DNA of 64,000 nt from Podospora pseudoanserina (lineage: Eukaryota > Ascomycota > Sordariomycetes > Sordariales > Podosporaceae): assembly GCF_035222485.1 (NCBI RefSeq), contig NC_085921.1, forward strand, positions 1,798,001 through 1,862,000, written 5' to 3'. The notes under the pieces were generated by a model. It did no database searches. It was given only the letters and a program-made list of their open reading frames with translations, and was not told the origin of the DNA. This document shows positions 12,035-23,779 of this stretch, in pieces. Position 1 is the first letter of the stretch, and each line of letters begins with the position of its first letter. The position numbers were made by a program, and so were the translations under genes.

Positions 12035-12040
12035 ATAAGA
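12035..12040 (+). promoter_or_regulatory. TATA-like box of the cerato-platanin gene
   Basis: TATAAG lies 168 bases before the ATG, followed by a CT-rich tract around 12064-12095 that is typical of strongly expressed fungal genes. The position fits a core promoter with a leader of about 130 bases. Confidence 0.5.
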
Positions 12041-12207
12041 TCTCAAGCCTGTCCTCCACCTCGACTTCATTCTCTTTTCTCTCTCTCTCTCAATCACCCG
12101 CTCCAACAGTTTCAACTCCGTTCAAGCACGCTTCTTCTCGGACTCAGCATCATTCAGACGCATCATTTCTCTTCTTCAAAAGGCACAACTTGCGATATTC
12201 CACCATT

Positions 12208-12698
12208 ATGCACTTCTCCAAGATCTTCAGCATCTTCACTTTTGCCGCCGCGGCGTCGGCAACCACAGGTAAGCCCTCATTCCGATCACCTCCTTTCGTC
12301 TCTCACCACCTCCCCGATGCCAACTGACACACCCTCCAACAGTCTCTTACGACATCGGCTATGACGACCCTAACCGCAGCCTCGAGTCGGTCGCCTGCTC
12401 GGATGGCGTGAACGGTCTTATCTGGAAGTACGGCTGGAAGAAGCAGGGCGACGTTAGGAATTTCCCCTTTATTGGAGGCGCTCAGGCGGTGGCGGGCTGG
12501 AACTCTCCCAACTGCGGCACTTGCTGGTCGGCGACGTGGAACGGCAACACTATATATGTGCTGGCTATTGACCACACTGGCTCGGGCCTTAACTTGGGAT
12601 TGCGCGGGATGGATGCTCTGACTAACGGCCATGGGCAGGAGCTGGGCCGTGTTGATGCTGTTGTTGCTCAGGTGCCTATCAGTCGGTGCGGTCTCTAG
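12208..12698 (+). CDS. cerato-platanin family secreted protein, two exons
   Basis: Predicted 138-residue small secreted protein. Exons 12208-12268 and 12343-12698, with a 74-bp GTAAGC..CAG intron. Residues 1 to about 18 are a signal peptide ([18 protein letters not shown]). The mature part begins VSYDIGYDD and carries the family landmarks [33 protein letters not shown] and MDALTNG. All four cysteines of the two family disulphides are present (ACSDG, NCGTC, final SRCGL), and the length is normal. Cerato-platanins are expansin-like double-psi beta-barrel proteins. They are secreted to the wall or medium, bind chitin oligomers and can elicit plant defences. The intron right after the signal peptide is normal for such genes. 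It is convergent with the alpha/beta hydrolase, whose end is only 126 bases away. Confidence 0.95.
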
Positions 12699-12824
12699 AA
12701 TGGGTTGGATGGGCATTTGTAAGGGGCGTGAACATTGGGGTTTGACATCATGGATTGGGCGGGAGTGGAATTATGATGGAATGACATACTACTTGTAATG
12801 AAGTAATGGAAGGTTATGACATGG

Positions 12825-13703
12825 TTATCGTCGATGCTGTGGTATCTGTGACTTGAGGAAGGCGGTGATGTCTGTGATCATTTCGGGATAGAACCAGTGG
12901 CCGAGACCTGGGTATTCGTTCCAGGAGGTGTTGACGCTCAGTTCTGAGAGAGTCGATGCTGCCTCTTTGCCATGAGCGATGAGGACTTTGTCATCTTCGG
13001 TTCCATGAGCCAGAAACACAGGTGTATCAAAGGAATTTGGACGAGTGATAGGACTGTTGCCTTCCAGCTCCAGACTTTCTCGCAAAGCCTGCACAGCAGC
13101 AGCTTCGACATCTTGCGGCTTGTCCTCATCATCCTCACCATTACCTCCAAATGGGTCAAACCCATCTTCTTCGGTGTCACCCTTTCTGCTAGCGAAGTCT
13201 TTCGTCGCCCTTTGAACTGTCCTAACAAAAGGCAACCATCCGCACATTCCCACGCAGCGGCCTAGTGGTTTCCCTTCCCAAAGCAGCAAAGCCATCAACG
13301 AAGCTGCACACCCTTGACTCAACCCCCCGAGGAACATCTTCCTCGAGTCACCACCCAGCAGCGCAATTTCCTGTCTGAGTAGATCATGGAGATATGATGT
13401 GGTCCGTTGAAGTCCGTCAATAGACCTCCACTCGTCCTGGCCTGGGTTGAGGACCGAGGCGGGGGAGTCGAGGTGCCAGCCGTCGAACCATTGGGTGATG
13501 AGGGAGCGGGCGTAGATTGTTGCTCGGGACTTTGGGGCGGTGGGGAGGATGATTTTGAGAGAAGGAAACGATCGTTGGAGGGGGGAGCAGAAAGGGAGGA
13601 GGGAGGAGGGGGAATTGCCTCTGCCGTGGAGGAGGACGAGTGTGAAGCTGTGAGGGGGGTTGAGAGGGGGGAGGATGAGAGGGTCGGGGAAGGGGGGAGA
13701 CAT
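12825..13703 (-). CDS. alpha/beta hydrolase, phospholipase/carboxylesterase (acyl-protein thioesterase-like)
   Basis: Single-exon protein of 292 residues from the ATG at 13703. Motifs: LVLLHGRGNSPSSL (oxyanion loop) near residue 22; WFDGWHLDSP near 80; the nucleophile GLSQGCAAS near 130; DTPVFLAHGTEDDKV giving the Asp; and YPGLGHWFYPEM giving the His. These match the phospholipase/carboxylesterase family (PF02230), whose members hydrolyse carboxylesters or lysophospholipids or remove palmitate from proteins. An insert of about 45 acidic residues precedes the Asp segment. The frame stays open upstream to ATGs at 13715 and 13901, but the extra residues are polar, Pro-rich and family-atypical, so 13703 is preferred. 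No signal peptide; probably cytosolic. Confidence 0.85.
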   Translation of the reverse strand: MSPPFPDPLILPPLNPPHSFTLVLLHGRGNSPSSLLPFCSPLQRSFPSLKIILPTAPKSRATIYARSLITQWFDGWHLDSPASVLNPGQDEWRSIDGLQRTTSYLHDLLRQEIALLGGDSRKMFLGGLSQGCAASLMALLLWEGKPLGRCVGMCGWLPFVRTVQRATKDFASRKGDTEEDGFDPFGGNGEDDEDKPQDVEAAAVQALRESLELEGNSPITRPNSFDTPVFLAHGTEDDKVLIAHGKEAASTLSELSVNTSWNEYPGLGHWFYPEMITDITAFLKSQIPQHRR

Positions 13704-14241
13704 TTTGTGGGACATGAATTGGGTGAGAGATGGGGAAGAATGGGGAATGGAAGGGGGAGAGACGATAGGTTTTCGTTCGTTGGGGTTTGGTCTGTTGGTT
13801 GGTGGGTGATTTTCTTTGTCGGCAGAGGCGGTATGATCGTGAAGATGAAATGAAGGCAGGAAGATTTGAATGCAAACAACAGAGCTTGAAGCTATACCCA
13901 TCTTTGAATTGACATCATCACGGTGGTGTCAGGGTCTCCCCTTGTGCAGCTGTGCAAGGGGTCCTGCGCAAGCCAAAATGCCAAGCGCAACTTTACACCA
14001 ATCATTTCGCTGCCCGGATCAGCCTTCCGCAGGGGCATCAAGGTGCGCAAGCTCCACCAGCCCGCCTCGCAACCTCCGCCTGACAACGGGGAGCACATGA
14101 TGCGACACAGCCCACCGCCTCCAGCAGAAGACATGTTGTATCATTGCGCCAACATCATCTGCATTGCTTGATACTTGTTCATCAATAACATTCAAACCAC
14201 CATTGAATTGACAACTGTTGCCCATTAGCAGCACTTGCACC
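13704..14241. other. divergent promoter region
   Basis: Shared upstream DNA of the hydrolase (minus) and the ribonuclease (plus). The part to 13901 could be an N-terminal extension of the hydrolase. No other gene is seen. Confidence 0.45.
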
Positions 14242-15461
14242 ATGGCGCCCTCTCTGCGCGACATCGTCTCACAAGCCACGAGCTTCATCTCCCAACTCCC
14301 ACTCCTCGGCGGCGGCAGTGATAGCTTCCAACCACCGAGCGATGTCTCCTTCTACGATCCCCTTACCAGCGGCCCATCATGTCCCATCGATGGCCCGGTG
14401 AGCTGCCACAACAGCACACCGATTGCAGAGCCCAACTCGTGTTGCTTTGTCTACCCCGGCGGCAAGATCCTCCTCACGCAGTTTTGGGATCAGCAAGTCC
14501 ATGCTGGGGGCGCTGAGGAGGACTGGACTCTTCACGGGCTATGGTGCGTACATTTTTTTTTTCAACCGCGGCCATGGGGGGCAAAAGAGGGAGATATCTA
14601 CAGCCGAAAGAAGAGGGGATATGCCCAAGAGTAGAACGTGCTTGACCAGCCCACATTGCAATGGAAAAGATAACAGTGGGAATAACAACGAGTGCTAATC
14701 ATGCCTCTCAAATAGGCCCGACCTCTGCGATGGCACCTACGACCAGTTCTGCAACATGACTCCGCAGTACCACAACATCACTGCCGTTCTAGAGCAGCAT
14801 GGTCAGCATGAACTCGTTCAGTTCATGGATCGGTATTGGCTGGCATCTTCGTGAGTCCTTTTTGCCTCGTCCGAAAGTGCGATCTCTCGGCACGGGTGAT
14901 ACGGAAGTAGAGAAGAGAAGCGATGAAGAGGATCATGAGCTTCAACTCTTCCGGGCCGACCTCGGGCTCTGTTTTCCTATTTGGGCCAGAAGCTAACGTT
15001 TGGAACCATTTAGGGGACCAAACTCCAGACTGTGGGAGCACGAGTTCAACAAGCACGGCACATGCATCAACACTCTTGCCCCTGCGTGCTATGGCGACTC
15101 GCATAAACCGGGGCTGGAGGTGGTTGATTACTTTCAGCGCGCTGCCGCCCTCTTTCGGACGCTGGATACCTACCACGCTCTTCAAACCGCCGGGATCGTC
15201 CCCCACCCGAGGAAGCACTACCCTCTTGCTGATGTCCAGGCCGCTCTGGAGAAGTACAGTGGCGGGAAAGTGGTGCTCCGCTGCGGTGGACGTCGCGATG
15301 TGCTCCACGAGGCCTGGTATGTCTACTTTATCAGAGGCAGCTTGCAGACCGGAGACTTCATTCCGGCTCAGGACCGCGGTGGCAAGGAGGAAGACGCTGG
15401 CAACTGTGCCCCCTGGATCAAGTACCTGCCCAAGAGGCACCCAAGAGGAGCGGACTTGTAA
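14242..15461 (+). CDS. ribonuclease T2 family protein, three exons
   Basis: Predicted 294-residue endoribonuclease. Exons 14242-14543, 14716-14850 and 15014-15461; introns of 172 and 163 bp, GTGCGT..TAG and GTGAGT..TAG. Both catalytic segments are intact: CAS I WTLHGLWPD near residue 95 (the first intron splits its last Trp codon) and CAS II LWEHEFNKHGTC near 150. The two His residues and Glu that perform transphosphorylation are present, and many cysteines fit the T2 disulphide pattern. T2 enzymes cut single-stranded RNA through a 2',3'-cyclic phosphate, usually outside the cell or in the vacuole. Oddly, the N-terminus (MAPSLRDIVSQATSF) lacks a classic hydrophobic signal peptide. The next upstream in-frame ATG (14218) does not add one. 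Confidence 0.92.
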
Positions 15462-18400
15462 GAGGTAATAGATAATGTGTTGATCAGAGGGGGGGCTTGG
15501 GGTTTGGTTGGGTTCGGCGTTGCTCGGCGTCTTTGCTTCTTGGTTTATGGATTTACCTGCTTGATTACTTCTTATAGACTTGGGCTGTTTGCTGAGCGCT
15601 TTTGTAGACAGCGTCTGTCAGATTCGGACTGGATCACCCGGCTGCTCCCATGTGGTGGTCTGGGGATGGGTTGGTCGTCTAGAATATTTGGGACTGGTGT
15701 GTGTACACTGCAGATATATGCACATGATAACGATACATACCTTGTTGAAGAGAGGTCATACCGCAGCGTATGCCGTTGCCGAGATGGTGGGAAAGGATGA
15801 TTGTCTGACATCCGCCTCAGCACAGAGAGGCTGCTGTCAATACGCCACGAGGATGATGTCTTGCCTAAGCGATCCGAGCATGTCCCGATGGTTTCTCTCC
15901 TGTTTCGGATATGATGTATGCGGTGGCCAGCAGAACACGTGCGCCCTCTGGACCTAAATCGGGAGTGATGTAGGGAGGTGTTGGCTATAGGTCTGTTCCC
16001 AATGAAGCTATCCCGGCTTCACCCCGAAAAGCATTGAATCGTCATAGCCCGAAGACGAAGGGCCAACTTAAAGGACCGACTCGGCCCTGCGCGCAGAGGT
16101 GCAAGCGCGCGGAGGTTGGGTCGTAAAGAGGGAAGAAGTGGGTTCTTTTGTTTTGTTCAGGACATTCTTGCAGGTCCGGGTACCACCATATCGGACCCTA
16201 CTTCGCGGCCGCACAACACGTAACCCCCGGTTCGGACGCAAGCGAGGGTCGAGGTGGCGTTCGAGACCTATCATGCAAAAGCTCATGAGCCCAAGCCGCC
16301 CAGCCAGGGCCGTTTAGGCCAGTTCTCCGTAGTAGCTGGCTACTCCGAGATCCGGGACCCGGTCGGTGCGGAGTAGTAGCATACATACACAAACTTCATG
16401 CTACCGCCGGTTGGCTGGCTGGCTGGCCTGACAACACAGAACCGCGCAGGAGGATTGTGGAGAGAGAGGGCAGGGGGGAATAACATGGAGAAGCAAGTCT
16501 AGCTTAGCTACAACTCTTGTTTAAGCTATCAAAGCTTCTTCTCGGATATACTCTCTCTCCTCTCTCCCCGCACCTGACATCGGTCCGAACCCCAACCTGT
16601 CCGGGGCCAAAAGTCGACAAGCAATGCAAGGCACCGCCGTTGTAGCCGACCGTTTGACGTGGGGAAACCTCAAGTAGGAAAGCCTCCACCATTGCTCTTC
16701 GGCCCTTCTGAAGACAGAAAACTTGAAGTTTTCAGGGCCATGAGCAAGTCTGGGGAGGGCATGATGTGATGATTTGTGTCCATTACCCCACAATATTCTT
16801 CCCGAAAACCTGGGGGTTTTGGTCTGGGGAAAAAAGAAGGGTTCGAAACCGTTGGGATAAGCACGGATTTCGGGAAGAGGAAGCAAGATAACGGCGTTTG
16901 GCAATCCCTAGTGCGAGGGGGGCAGTCGATAGGTGTGACATGTTATACAATCCATGTTTTTGTTTCTGAGCTCGGGAGCAGCTGCAAAATGGGTTTCGCA
17001 AAAATGGCCTTGCTCGCTTGATCCGGGCATCCTGACATGTGAATCTGAATCCATGTCCCATCTTGAACAAGGCTGAGAATGATCGTGTTGTATTAGTTGG
17101 CAAGGCTGAAACCAGGTTTCCCCAGCCCTGTGGGAATGGCGAATGAACGACTCCGTTTGACGGGAGAGTCGCTTCCGGGAGAGCAGCGCGGATTGCGCAC
17201 ATGATCGTGGTGGGATGATGGACGGTAGCGAGCGCAACACATGCTGTCCGTAACGACTGAGAGCCAGCGCCAAGGAATGAGGCTTTGGAGTTCTGGCTTG
17301 TCGTTGACGACGGCTTCAAGCAGAGGGCAGCCTTTTCGGACCGACTGTGGAGGTGTGAGGGCCTGAGACCAAAGGCGTCGATTGGTGGCTCTTGGGGCCT
17401 CTCTCCGCATTCCCAAGCCACCCCTGTTAACCCCAGCTCCCCAGCTTTTTCCCGCAATTCCAATGCGACGTTTTCACCTTCTCCCGCGAGCATGAGAAGG
17501 CTGGTTCCGTTTTGCGAGACGTTTTTTTCCTTGATCTGCTGGTCGTGACAATGGTCCGCGATGAGAGGTTGCAGTCCCTGTGGATCATATTACACCCACT
17601 ACCTAGCCAGAGATGATGTGCATAGGTACTGTACCTTTGTGTAAGAAAACAAAACTTGTCGTTCGGGGAAAAGTCAACAAGAATAGAAGGGCATCAGATC
17701 TATGCAGGACCGGCATGTGCCGAATCCGCATGACGTTTGTGTCGAATTGTATCCCTCTTTTGAACGCGGTCCGCAGAAGCTAACAAAGAAGAGGAAGCGG
17801 GCGACTTATCAGTGAAAAGCTATCATCATGCCATTGGGCGGTGATGAATCCTTTGCTGGAAGTTGAAACGAGGGCTCGCCAGTTCAAGTAGAAACGGCAG
17901 ACAAGGACTGACCTTCCCGATGCAACCATATCGCATAATCCATCATGTAATGGCGGGCTATGATTGGCCAAGACTTTTCTTCCGTTTTGCCCAAGCTGGC
18001 TGGAGTCCCAGTAAGTATGAAATTGGGAATGTCTGAGGTGATGGGACTCGTTGCAGCAAGACACGGTGGGCGACAAGCTTTGACTGACTGAGACACCAAA
18101 CACGATTTGCCTAGTTCAGCTGGAATTCCAACCGTGCAGTGTCGATTTCAGCTCGATTCAGGCCTTTTGTGATGCGAAGCAGCCCTCACCGGAAAAGAAG
18201 CAACATCGAACGCCAGTGCCTCTCAAGAACGGGCGATCATTGCCATTTCAAAGCAGGTGAGCCACGCCAGGCACGATAGCTGGCCGCTGTAATAAACACT
18301 AGACATGTGTGTCGTGCCACGGTGGTGAACGTTATCTGGCAGACTGAGACAGAATCGGAGTTTAACTAGGTTCCTGGAACTGGTGTGATGTTGCCCTGCA

Positions 18401-19508
18401 TCGTGAGACTCTACATTAGGACACCTCGGTCTGGTGGGAGCGGACATTGGTTTGCCATGCGGTGATCTTGGTGCGTCGGCCTCACCGCCATCCACCTGAG
18501 CATAGCGTGCATAGGTAATGAGAATAAGAGGCTGCGGATAATGACTGGCTATAACTGTCAAAGCACAGCCTGGTTGTCCCTGCTCTGAAGTGCTCTGCTA
18601 AAGTCGAGGGGCTGCCCGTGCGACACCCACGAAAACCGAGGATGGCACAGAGATTCGGTTCCCATGCGCTCCCGTTCCTCCTAACGGTTCACTTGTACCA
18701 CGTCTCTCCCGTGAATATCGATAGCTTAAACATTTCACGGTACCTATTGTACTCAGTGATTGCCGATGGGATACGGATATGATATGAGAGGATAAGAAGG
18801 AATAGGGAAAATAAAATCGCGCTGCTCGGTTGGTTGTTGGTTGGGTTCGTTGAGTTCCTGGTTGCGTGCCCAGGGCAGCGTTGTCGCCGTTGCATTCTCG
18901 TCACCTAACCGGAACGCACTGGCCAGGCTGAGAAATCCGGACCCACCGCAATTAGCCCACTGAACTCCGTTTTCTTTTCCAGCCCAGCTGCTCCGTCCCA
19001 TGCATCCATCAATCCCGTCCATCTGTGCCCCAGGCCCCATTCATCTCCCCATTTCCCGTTTCCTTCTTCCCCTTCTGCAACCCTTTCCCCGTCCCACCCA
19101 TCTTCCTCAGTCACTGCTCGTCCATTCTCCAGATATTCCCAATATATCACCGCGACCGCCCTCAATTTGTGTTTCTCATCGCGTCGGTGTATTTGGGCCC
19201 CCAGTGCTAGATCGACGACGTTCAGACCGCCTGTCATCCGATCTGCTTGCTAGTACCGCCAAAGCCCAGCGCGCCCCGCGAGTCTGACTTCGACCACCTG
19301 GACGGGCCGATTCCCCCAGATCATCTGAATTGACTTTCTGGAGTCCCCACGATTGCGCACCATCGCCCCAGTTCGTCCCGACACTCTGGATATCGACTGC
19401 ACAAGAGCCAGTGGATGCTGGCTTTCGTGTCGCCGGCTTGCGCCGTCGCGTAGTGGCATTCTCACCCATCACTGGTTGCGACCGCGTTGCCAGCACTAGG
19501 AAAACACA
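15462..19508. other. 4-kb gene-free region
   Basis: No supported gene. A minus-strand ATG frame at 16783-17493 (236 codons) has no domain, biased composition or homology I can recognise, so I leave it out. A GGCT tetranucleotide repeat lies near 16410-16428. The last about 500 bases, 18980-19160, are CT-rich and probably the promoter and leader of the Zn2Cys6 regulator. I saw no tRNA, 5S RNA or transposon remains. Confidence 0.5.
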
Positions 19509-21681
19509 ATGACGACAGCTGTGAAGAGGGCGTGCGATGCCTGCCATCGACGAAAGGTCAAATGTGATGGAATCAACCCATGTCGCCACTGCTCGGCTTC
19601 GCAGTTGGCTTGCACCTACAATGCCATTCCCCAGAAAAAGGGGCCCAAGGGGTCCCGAGCGAAGGTTATCAATGAACTCAAGGAGAACCAACGCCAGACG
19701 AGCCTCTCTTCGAAGCAGAACCCTTCCAACAGCCCGAGCTTGGCCCCTACACCCCGTTTGTTGACCAAGGAGATGATCAACGCTTGCGTCGAATTCTTTT
19801 TCGCCAATCTGTACCCCACCATGCCGATTCTGGACCGCCAACGCCTGGAGCAGGATATCATGTACATGGAGCAGAATATCGATAGCTACTGCCTCTTGAC
19901 ATCCCTGTGCGCCTTTGTGTCGCTCCAGCCCGGCATGGTTATGCCAAACATGGGCATGTCGTCCATGAGCGATCCTTTCAACCCGGACATGATGTTTGGC
20001 GGTGGCAACATTCTGACCTGCACGTTGCTGATGGAGGAGACGATTCGGGTCCGGAAGAGCGAGGATTATGCGGCTTCGCGCACCATCAACACCCTCTGCA
20101 CCGACTTTTTCCTGTTTGCTGTACACCACGGTCTGGAGATGCACGACAAGGCTTGGTTCTACTTGCGGGAGGCCACCACATTGGCGCACCTGTCGAGGAT
20201 GAACGAAGAAACCCAGTACATGCAGTACGACAGCAATGACGCAGCCAGATGCAGACGTCTGTACTGGCTGCTCTTTGTCACTGAACGGTGCGTTTTGACG
20301 GTGCCCTGCTCTGGTATAACGTCAATTGTGGATGCTGACAGTCTATTTTAGTGCCTACGCCTTGCAGCATCGTCGTCCCATGACTCTGGAAGCAACCATC
20401 AACCTCCCGGCACATGCTGACCCCTCCAATCCTCACTCGCATCACATTCCCAGTTTCCTTCGCCAGATTCAGCTCTTCCATTCTTTCGACCATGGTCTAC
20501 TTTCCATGTGGATGAAGACCAAGCGCGAATGCTCTGACTCGTATCTCACCAGCCTGGAGAAACAGCTGCAGGAAGTCCTGCCCCCATATCTCAACGATAC
20601 TCAGGCCCAGCTGAACGAGATGTCAATCAACCTTCACTGGCTCAAGGACATGGCCTGGAAGCTGGGTCTTGCAAACAACAACGGCCATGATGCTGAGCTC
20701 TCTTACTCCTTTTTGCCAATGGTTGCACATTTCCCAGGAAATCTGGGCCTGCAGGGCTTTGGTTTCCTCGAGAAGCTGCTCAGCATCACATACGACCTCT
20801 CCGAAGCACTCTCTATGCAACCCGCTCCCAGGACGCCTTTCACCCCTGGCCCGCATGATCAGCTCCGAAAGATACTCAACATTGTCACGACTCTGCGCAA
20901 CGGACAACACCACTTCCTGCCTCTGCTTCTCAGCAAGATACACGCTGCTTTGCCAAAGATGGCTAGCCCTATGCTGCAGAACGCCCCGGAAAGTGCGGCC
21001 TGCAATATCGATATTTTTGACGGGTTTGGAAACGCTGGCATGGCACAGCCCCCGGTTTACTCGCATGAGTCGTATGATAACAAATTTTCGATCCCACGAA
21101 TCGAGGACCACAACTCTTCGGATTCTAACAGCCCCAACAACATCACTCCACCGAGCAGCAACGATATGAATTCGCCCTTTGTTAGCTCGCCACCCATCAT
21201 GTCCCCCGGCGGCATGGACCTGCCTCATGGTATGCCATCCGACTTTACCTCAATGCCAGAAATGGTCATGAGTCCAATGAGCCATGCACCGCCGACCTCG
21301 TTGGGTGCCACTGTTGGCATGAACAACCACCAGACACAACACACACCGCTATCACCCTTTCCGAATCTGGGTTCGCAAATGCAAGGAATGAGCAACCACA
21401 ACATCAACCCTCCTCCGAATATAGGCCTCGCTTCTCAAATGCATCTCCCTCAACCGATGGGAGGGACAATAGGCTCCAATATCGGCAGCAACATGATGTC
21501 GAGGCCACAAGCACAACAACGGACAAGCAGCTTTGCACTCGGGCCCACACCGATTCGTACTGTAGGCGATTTTCAAGCACTGCAGCGGACCAACTCAGAC
21601 ATGACGCCCATGAGTCCGCTGCATCCAATGGGGATGGGCTCTATGGGAAATGAAATGGACTTCAACACGCCCTTGAGGTAG
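19509..21681 (+). CDS. Zn(II)2Cys6 transcription factor, sugar/starch-regulator type
   Basis: Predicted 702-residue nuclear DNA-binding regulator. Exons 19509-20287 and 20352-21681 with a 64-bp intron inside an Arg codon. The binuclear zinc cluster is complete: Cys 9, 12, 19, 25, 28 and 35 (C-x2-C-x6-C-x5-C-x2-C-x6-C), followed by a basic linker KKGPKGSRAKV. Residues about 90-300 form the fungal-specific middle homology domain, with the SRMNEETQY and CRRLYWLLFVTERAYALQ segments found in maltose/AmyR-type activators. The C-terminal 300 residues are rich in Met, Asn, Pro, Ser and Gln. From memory of the family, the N-terminus resembles Neurospora COL-26/Trichoderma BglR, which control glucose sensing and starch use; this is an inference I could not check. 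The gene stands alone with no target genes beside it. Confidence 0.9.
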
Positions 21682-23279
21682 TAACGCTGGATTGGGGGAC
21701 GCAGCATGAGGGAGGATTTCTCTTTTCCTGTTCATCTTCTCGACCTTTGGTCACACCACAACCCCCCTTTTCTTTTGTATCAGTCATAAAAGGTTTCCAC
21801 AGGCATTTTTCTCATTATCTGGCATCTTATCATCGGAGTCTATTGGATGGCGTACCTGCTAGCCTTGCTGTCGATTTGGATATGGTTCCCCAGGCGCACA
21901 CGAATCACGAGTTTTGGGGGAAGCTGAAAAAATGGGAGCACATTGAAAAAAATTGTCCATCACAGCGCACAGTTTTCTTTTGTTTCGGATCTTGCTTCTT
22001 GGAAAGCAGTATATTTGTTGGGTCGGGAGTGGAGAATTTGAGGAATATGGGCAGACGAGCTCTACCACTGTGCAAGGGATAATAGCATGCAGGGGGACAT
22101 CTGATCTTGTACAAGGGTGCTAGGGAGGACAGCGGGGAGGAATCCAAGCAATATACAGTGTTTTTAGTTACTGCCGTTTCTGCAGCACGGTTCGCTACTC
22201 GGCCAGGCTGGTTGTAACAATAGAGTCTCGTATCTTAGCACGTTGTCCGCTGTCTGCTGTCCTTGTGTCTTGTCCGGTAGTGGAACCAGCGGAGGGAGAG
22301 ATCATGCAAGATACCGGATATTGCGGGGGCTTGTTCGCGGATGACTGTACTTGAAGGGATGTTTCCAAAGAGCTAGGATTCCGACAGCACGGATGAGCAG
22401 ATTGCAGCATAACCTCCAGGTTGCAACACTTGGACTTGAGGTACTGTAGCTTACTTGCATTGATACCGGAATTAAGAGAGGAAGTTTTACAGCCACCCTG
22501 CCCATATTATATTGCGAACTACACCTTGAAGGATGACAGCTAGGCTTTCCAATAGTTAGTAGGCCTTTGAAGATATTTTAAAGGCCCATTTATTTACTTT
22601 CGATGCATGGTTTACAACATCATATGGACCGACCTACTTGTATGTATCAACTATTATGTGGTGAGGGTGCCAGGAGCTACTTGTCCGATTCGTGCGGTCT
22701 TTGTGCTCGCGCACCGGCTCAAGCCCGCACACCGACGAGGATATGTGTAACAGGAGCGGCATGAAGCTATTGGAAGGCAACAACAGCAGAGGGCTTGTGA
22801 CCGGCCTTCCCCAGCTCGGGATCCAGCAACGTCCGAGTCGAGAGTGGTTTATCATCGAGCCTACGATTCAAGCTCACAATACCGCAGCCACTATGACCGA
22901 GCCGGCGCCTTCTCTCGGCGGCCGACTTATGCAACGGTTCAAGCTCCAAGAATAGCTTCAAGCCTGAACGGTCACAAGGTTCAACGGTCTCCTGAACGAT
23001 GTGTACCTTACGTCTCAAGGGAGCATCTAACGGAAGCAATTTCTATCAAAAAAAAGCCAATATAAATATCTTGGGCAAGATTCCCCTCGAGTCATTTCTT
23101 TTACGCCATCAGATCGATCTTCATCAACAGGCAAGAGTTCCAATCTCTCCGCCCTCGAGTGAACTTGCATATCTCATTTAACTTCCTATTCCGTCCACCA
23201 AAAAGCATTCCCCCCTTTCTTCACCAAACCCGCCCTTACATTTATCAACAACCCCATCCATATCCATAACCGCCACCCT

Positions 23280-23310
<31 letters not shown>

Positions 23311-23344
23311 TATTTTTTTCTTTTTTTAATTTACCTTTTTCAAA
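21682..23344. other. intergenic
   Basis: No gene seen. The first 400 bases are probably the regulator's 3' UTR. The last 130 bases form a strongly pyrimidine-rich leader for the next gene, including a long T tract. Short frames in between are not supported. Confidence 0.5.
23286..23308 (+). repeat. T homopolymer of about 23 bases in a 5' leader
   Basis: A T tract, followed by two shorter ones, lies 37-60 bases before the ATG at 23345. It could be a poly(dA:dT) promoter element that excludes nucleosomes, or part of the transcript leader. Confidence 0.75.
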
Positions 23345-23779
23345 ATGGTTTCCACCAACACCTCCCCCATCCCCGTCGCCACCTTTGGCAAAGACCCGAA
23401 AGTAGCCGAGCAAGTCCGCGAGAAGCTCCTCCCCGACATCGAAGTCGTCCACTGCTCCCTCACCCTCGACTCGGCCCTCGCCGAGCTCCCCGCCCTCTGC
23501 TCCGGGGACACCTCCGTCTCCCCTTCTTCCGGCCTCGGCACAAATGCCGGTGCTTCCAATTCTTCCTCCCGCAAGGTCCCCCAGGCCATCTTCTTCGGGG
23601 GCGGCTTCACGGACGACGAGTACGAGCAGATCGTCGCCGCCGTCCAGGCCCGCGCTCCGGGCATCCACATGGTCAAGGTCCAGAAGCGGGATGTTCTCGC
23701 CGCGGGCTCGTTCGGGCCGAACCCGGACACTATTGCCAAGATTTACAGGAAGAAGATGGCTGCTCTGGCGGCTGCTTAG
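23345..23779 (+). CDS. small conserved hypothetical protein, 144 residues
   Basis: I do not recognise a named family. The single exon starts in a good context (AAAATGG). The protein alternates strands and helices: TSPIPVATFGKDPKVAEQV near the start, DIEVVHCSLTLDSALAELP, a Ser/Gly-rich loop near 55-75, then KVPQAIFFGGGFTDDEYEQ, and a C-terminal helix ending in Ala residues. This pattern looks like a small alpha/beta Rossmann-type or receiver-like fold with a glycine-rich loop (FFGGGF). No signal peptide and no cysteine cluster. Strong third-position C bias supports coding. It is convergent with ccr4, about 1 kb away. Function is unknown. Confidence 0.75.
   Translation: MVSTNTSPIPVATFGKDPKVAEQVREKLLPDIEVVHCSLTLDSALAELPALCSGDTSVSPSSGLGTNAGASNSSSRKVPQAIFFGGGFTDDEYEQIVAAVQARAPGIHMVKVQKRDVLAAGSFGPNPDTIAKIYRKKMAALAAA

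Larger units (their letters stand above)
9914..12207. other. 2.3-kb gene-free region
   Basis: No gene found. An 18-base A tract lies at 10133-10150. A T-arm-like sequence near 10388 (GTTCGATTCC) does not fold into a tRNA. The last 200 bases are CT-rich (about 12060-12095) and hold the cerato-platanin promoter. Frames of 70-150 codons on both strands start at non-ATG codons or have no domain. Confidence 0.5.

Noticed and set aside
16325-16385. short inverted similarity (GGCTACTCCG / CGGAGTAGTAG)
   Set aside because: Too short and imperfect to be a terminal repeat; no element body around it.
16826-16850. GGGTTCGAAACC resembling a tRNA T-arm
   Set aside because: No A-box or clover-leaf stems at the right distance on either strand.
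16783-17493. 236-codon minus-strand ATG frame in the 4-kb gap
   Set aside because: No domain, no consistent composition and several overlapping frames of similar length; looks like chance in GC-rich DNA.
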